From Lutibacter sp. (GTDB lineage Bacteria > Bacteroidota > Bacteroidia > Flavobacteriales > Flavobacteriaceae): DNA of 7,540 bases. Under the pieces are notes generated by a model. That model saw only the letters and a program-made list of their open reading frames with translations. It had not been told where the DNA came from and did not search any database. Made by a program: the position numbers and the translations under genes. The stretch spans positions 1 to 7,540 of the forward strand of contig JAUVOS010000122.1 in NCBI GenBank assembly GCA_030599055.1, read 5' to 3'. Shown one piece after another: positions 5,619-7,540 of the stretch. Numbering within the stretch: the stretch's first letter is position 1; every line of letters begins with the position of its first letter.

Positions 5619-7540
5619 TTATTTCTTTTTTGGATGAACAATAGTGAGTTCATCAATTAAGTTTCGTGCTCCTCCAAATTTATCAATGATAAATAAAACA
5701 TAACGAGCATCAACCATAATACTCATACAAACTTCAGGTTTGTAAAAGACATCTTCCATAGTTCCTTCCCATACGCCATCAAAAGCCAAGCCTATTAGAT
5801 TTCCATGAGCATCTAACACAGGGCTACCGGAGTTTCCACCGGTTATGTGATTGGTCGCTAAAAAACAAACAGGCATTTTTCCATTTTCACCATATTGTCC
5901 ATAGTCTTTGTTTTTGTACAAATCACGTAATTTTTGGGGTACATCAAACTCATAATCTCCGGGTTTGTATTTTTCCATAACACCGCTGAGATAGGTTTGT
6001 GGCTTGTAATAAACAGCATCTTTTGGATGATAACCTCTAACTTTTCCATAGGCAACACGTAAACTAGCATTTGCATCTGGATAGAATTTCTTTTCTGTAA
6101 AAACTTCCATTTGCCCTTCCATATACAAACGCATCAATTTTTTAATTTCAGCATTTTTCTTATTAAAAGGAGTGCTAACAGTTTCATCTATCAAACTTTG
6201 TTGCGCTAGTGCAGTTTGGTATCCTAAATCATTTTTTAAAGTTGTAGCAAAAGTTTTATAATCACTGTTTATTAAATCTATGGTTTTTTTGCCATCGGTA
6301 AGAATAGTATTGGAATATACTTCTTGAGCAAAAGCTTTGGCACCCTCATTTTGTAGGGCTTTGTATATAGGTTCGCTGATATATTCTTTAGCTACATTGT
6401 TGCCGTATATCTCTAGTAGTGTTGCAAAAACCTCTTGGTCGATTTTAGGATCATAATCTTTGTACATTCCTTCAATATAAGAGCCATAGCGTTCTTTATA
6501 CATATTGAAACCTTTTTCTCCACTACTTTCATACACTTTTTCAAGCATAGAAATTAAACTGGCGATTTGCGTCATTTCTGTATTTCGAGAGAAAATCTCA
6601 GAGTTATACATCTGTAGTAATTTGTCTTTTTCAGTCTCGGCATATAATTTTTTCAATTTTGGTAATATTTCGCCGTACTTAGCCTTTAAACTGGGGTTCT
6701 GATTAATTCGCTTGGTAAATTCAGCTTCGTATTTTTCCTTTTCTCCAACAGCATTAAACTGACGTAAGCCTTTGCTTTCACCGATGGCAAATTTCCAGTA
6801 GTTAGCAATACCTGCAAATTTTGAAGCATATTTTAAGCGTGTGGCTTCATCTTTACGCATTTCTTTATCCAAAACTGCAAGTGCAGCTTCGCGTACCTTA
6901 ACACGAGCAGGATTGGTTACATCCATTTTGGTTTTTACTGCATACGATGTTAAATACTCATCCGTGTTGTATGGAAAACCATACACCAACGTAAAATCAC
7001 CTTCTTCAATACCATCTATTGATATGGGTAAATAATGTTTTGGCTTGTAGGGTTGGTTTGTAGCAGAATACTCAGCCGGTAAGTTGTTTTCATCGGCATA
7101 AATGCGGAAAATTGAAAAATCTCCGGTATGCCGTGGCCACATCCAGTTATCGGTATCTGAGCCAAATTTACCGATACTCTGCGGTGGTGTACCGACCAAT
7201 CGTACATCTTTATAAGTAGTATGTATGATTAAGAAAAACTGGTTTCCATTGTAAAAACTCTTTACACGCGCTGTTTGATAGGCTTCTTTTTGAGCTTCTT
7301 GTTCTATTTTTCTAATATTTTTACTTACAAGAGATTGTTTGTCTGTCATTCCCATTTGTTTGTCAAGTCCCGCAAGTACTTGATTGGTTACGTCAGTTAT
7401 ACTATTTATAATAGTAGCTGATAAACCTTCTGAAGGAATTTCATCGGTAAAAGATTTAGCCCAAAAACCATCGCGTAAATAATTGTTTTCAATACTTGAT
7501 AAGGATTGTATAGAATTAAATCCACAATGATGATTTGTGA
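5619..7540 (-). CDS. Peptidase family S46 (dipeptidyl-peptidase 7-like), N-terminus outside window
   Basis: Family S46 enzymes are periplasmic or surface-associated serine exopeptidases that release dipeptides from the N-terminus of oligopeptides. About 640 residues are visible; the family is usually about 700-730, so roughly 80 N-terminal residues, including any signal peptide, lie past the window. The reading frame runs through the ATG at 7355 to the window edge, and TNHHCGFNSIQ upstream of it carries the catalytic His (codon 7527-7529), so that ATG is internal. The catalytic Asp is in HTGDFSIFRIY (codon 7119-7121) and the Ser in GGNSGSPV (codon 5829-5831). TDNW and the Asp of AFDG, known to bind the substrate N-terminus in this family, are present. 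Eighteen residues after the Ser is Gly (codon 5775-5777), as in DPP7, where acidic-specific DPP11 has Arg; this suggests hydrophobic or broad P1 preference. VYGFPYNTDEYLTS departs from the GFPG-type version I know. The C-terminus ends in HPKKK. The gene converges on metF. Confidence 0.95.
   Translation of the reverse strand, partial: TNHHCGFNSIQSLSSIENNYLRDGFWAKSFTDEIPSEGLSATIINSITDVTNQVLAGLDKQMGMTDKQSLVSKNIRKIEQEAQKEAYQTARVKSFYNGNQFFLIIHTTYKDVRLVGTPPQSIGKFGSDTDNWMWPRHTGDFSIFRIYADENNLPAEYSATNQPYKPKHYLPISIDGIEEGDFTLVYGFPYNTDEYLTSYAVKTKMDVTNPARVKVREAALAVLDKEMRKDEATRLKYASKFAGIANYWKFAIGESKGLRQFNAVGEKEKYEAEFTKRINQNPSLKAKYGEILPKLKKLYAETEKDKLLQMYNSEIFSRNTEMTQIASLISMLEKVYESSGEKGFNMYKERYGSYIEGMYKDYDPKIDQEVFATLLEIYGNNVAKEYISEPIYKALQNEGAKAFAQEVYSNTILTDGKKTIDLINSDYKTFATTLKNDLGYQTALAQQSLIDETVSTPFNKKNAEIKKLMRLYMEGQMEVFTEKKFYPDANASLRVAYGKVRGYHPKDAVYYKPQTYLSGVMEKYKPGDYEFDVPQKLRDLYKNKDYGQYGENGKMPVCFLATNHITGGNSGSPVLDAHGNLIGLAFDGVWEGTMEDVFYKPEVCMSIMVDARYVLFIIDKFGGARNLIDELTIVHPKKK

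Noticed and set aside
6505..7207. Short open frames overlapping the S46 gene in other frames
   Set aside because: They are shadows of the peptidase reading frame, with no family resemblance or start signals.

Overview
The window looks like chromosomal DNA of a low-GC member of the Bacteroidota. This rests on the A/T-rich codon use, the near absence of Shine-Dalgarno motifs, a Bacteroidota-style MetF and a peptidase S46 gene, a family common in that phylum. Genus cannot be called from the sequence.

Layout, left to right. (1) Positions 1-271 hold the C-terminal ACT-like regulatory domain of threonine ammonia-lyase (ilvA), cut by the window edge. (2) After a leader of about 120 bases comes a full-length, four-module cobalamin-dependent methionine synthase (metH, best start 394). 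(3) Two bases after its stop begins metF, methylenetetrahydrofolate reductase. These two form a tight unit: MetF makes 5-methyl-THF and MetH uses it to methylate homocysteine. The upstream ilvA fragment adds a link to aspartate-family amino acid metabolism, since threonine and methionine both derive from homoserine. (4) A 624-base intergenic stretch (4995-5618) holds most of the unusual content. (5) A peptidase S46 gene (DPP7-like) runs on the minus strand, converges on metF, and is cut by the right window edge.

The intergenic stretch contains four things. First is a compact element of about 265 bases with 20-bp perfect terminal inverted repeats, inserted just after the metF stop. Inside it lie two further long inverted repeats side by side, and the two apical loops carry a perfect 9-base complement. 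As RNA or single-stranded DNA it would fold as a three-way junction with a possible loop-loop kissing contact. Second is a diverged extra copy of the element's end, 27 bases beyond it. Third is a short, frameshifted relic of the start of a 3-hydroxy-3-methylglutaryl-CoA synthase gene. Fourth is a strong intrinsic terminator for the minus-strand peptidase, whose two arms are each palindromic.

The protein-coding genes look ordinary and intact. The structured, probably non-autonomous mobile element is the most interesting item. All family assignments are by recognition of motifs from memory; no database search was run.
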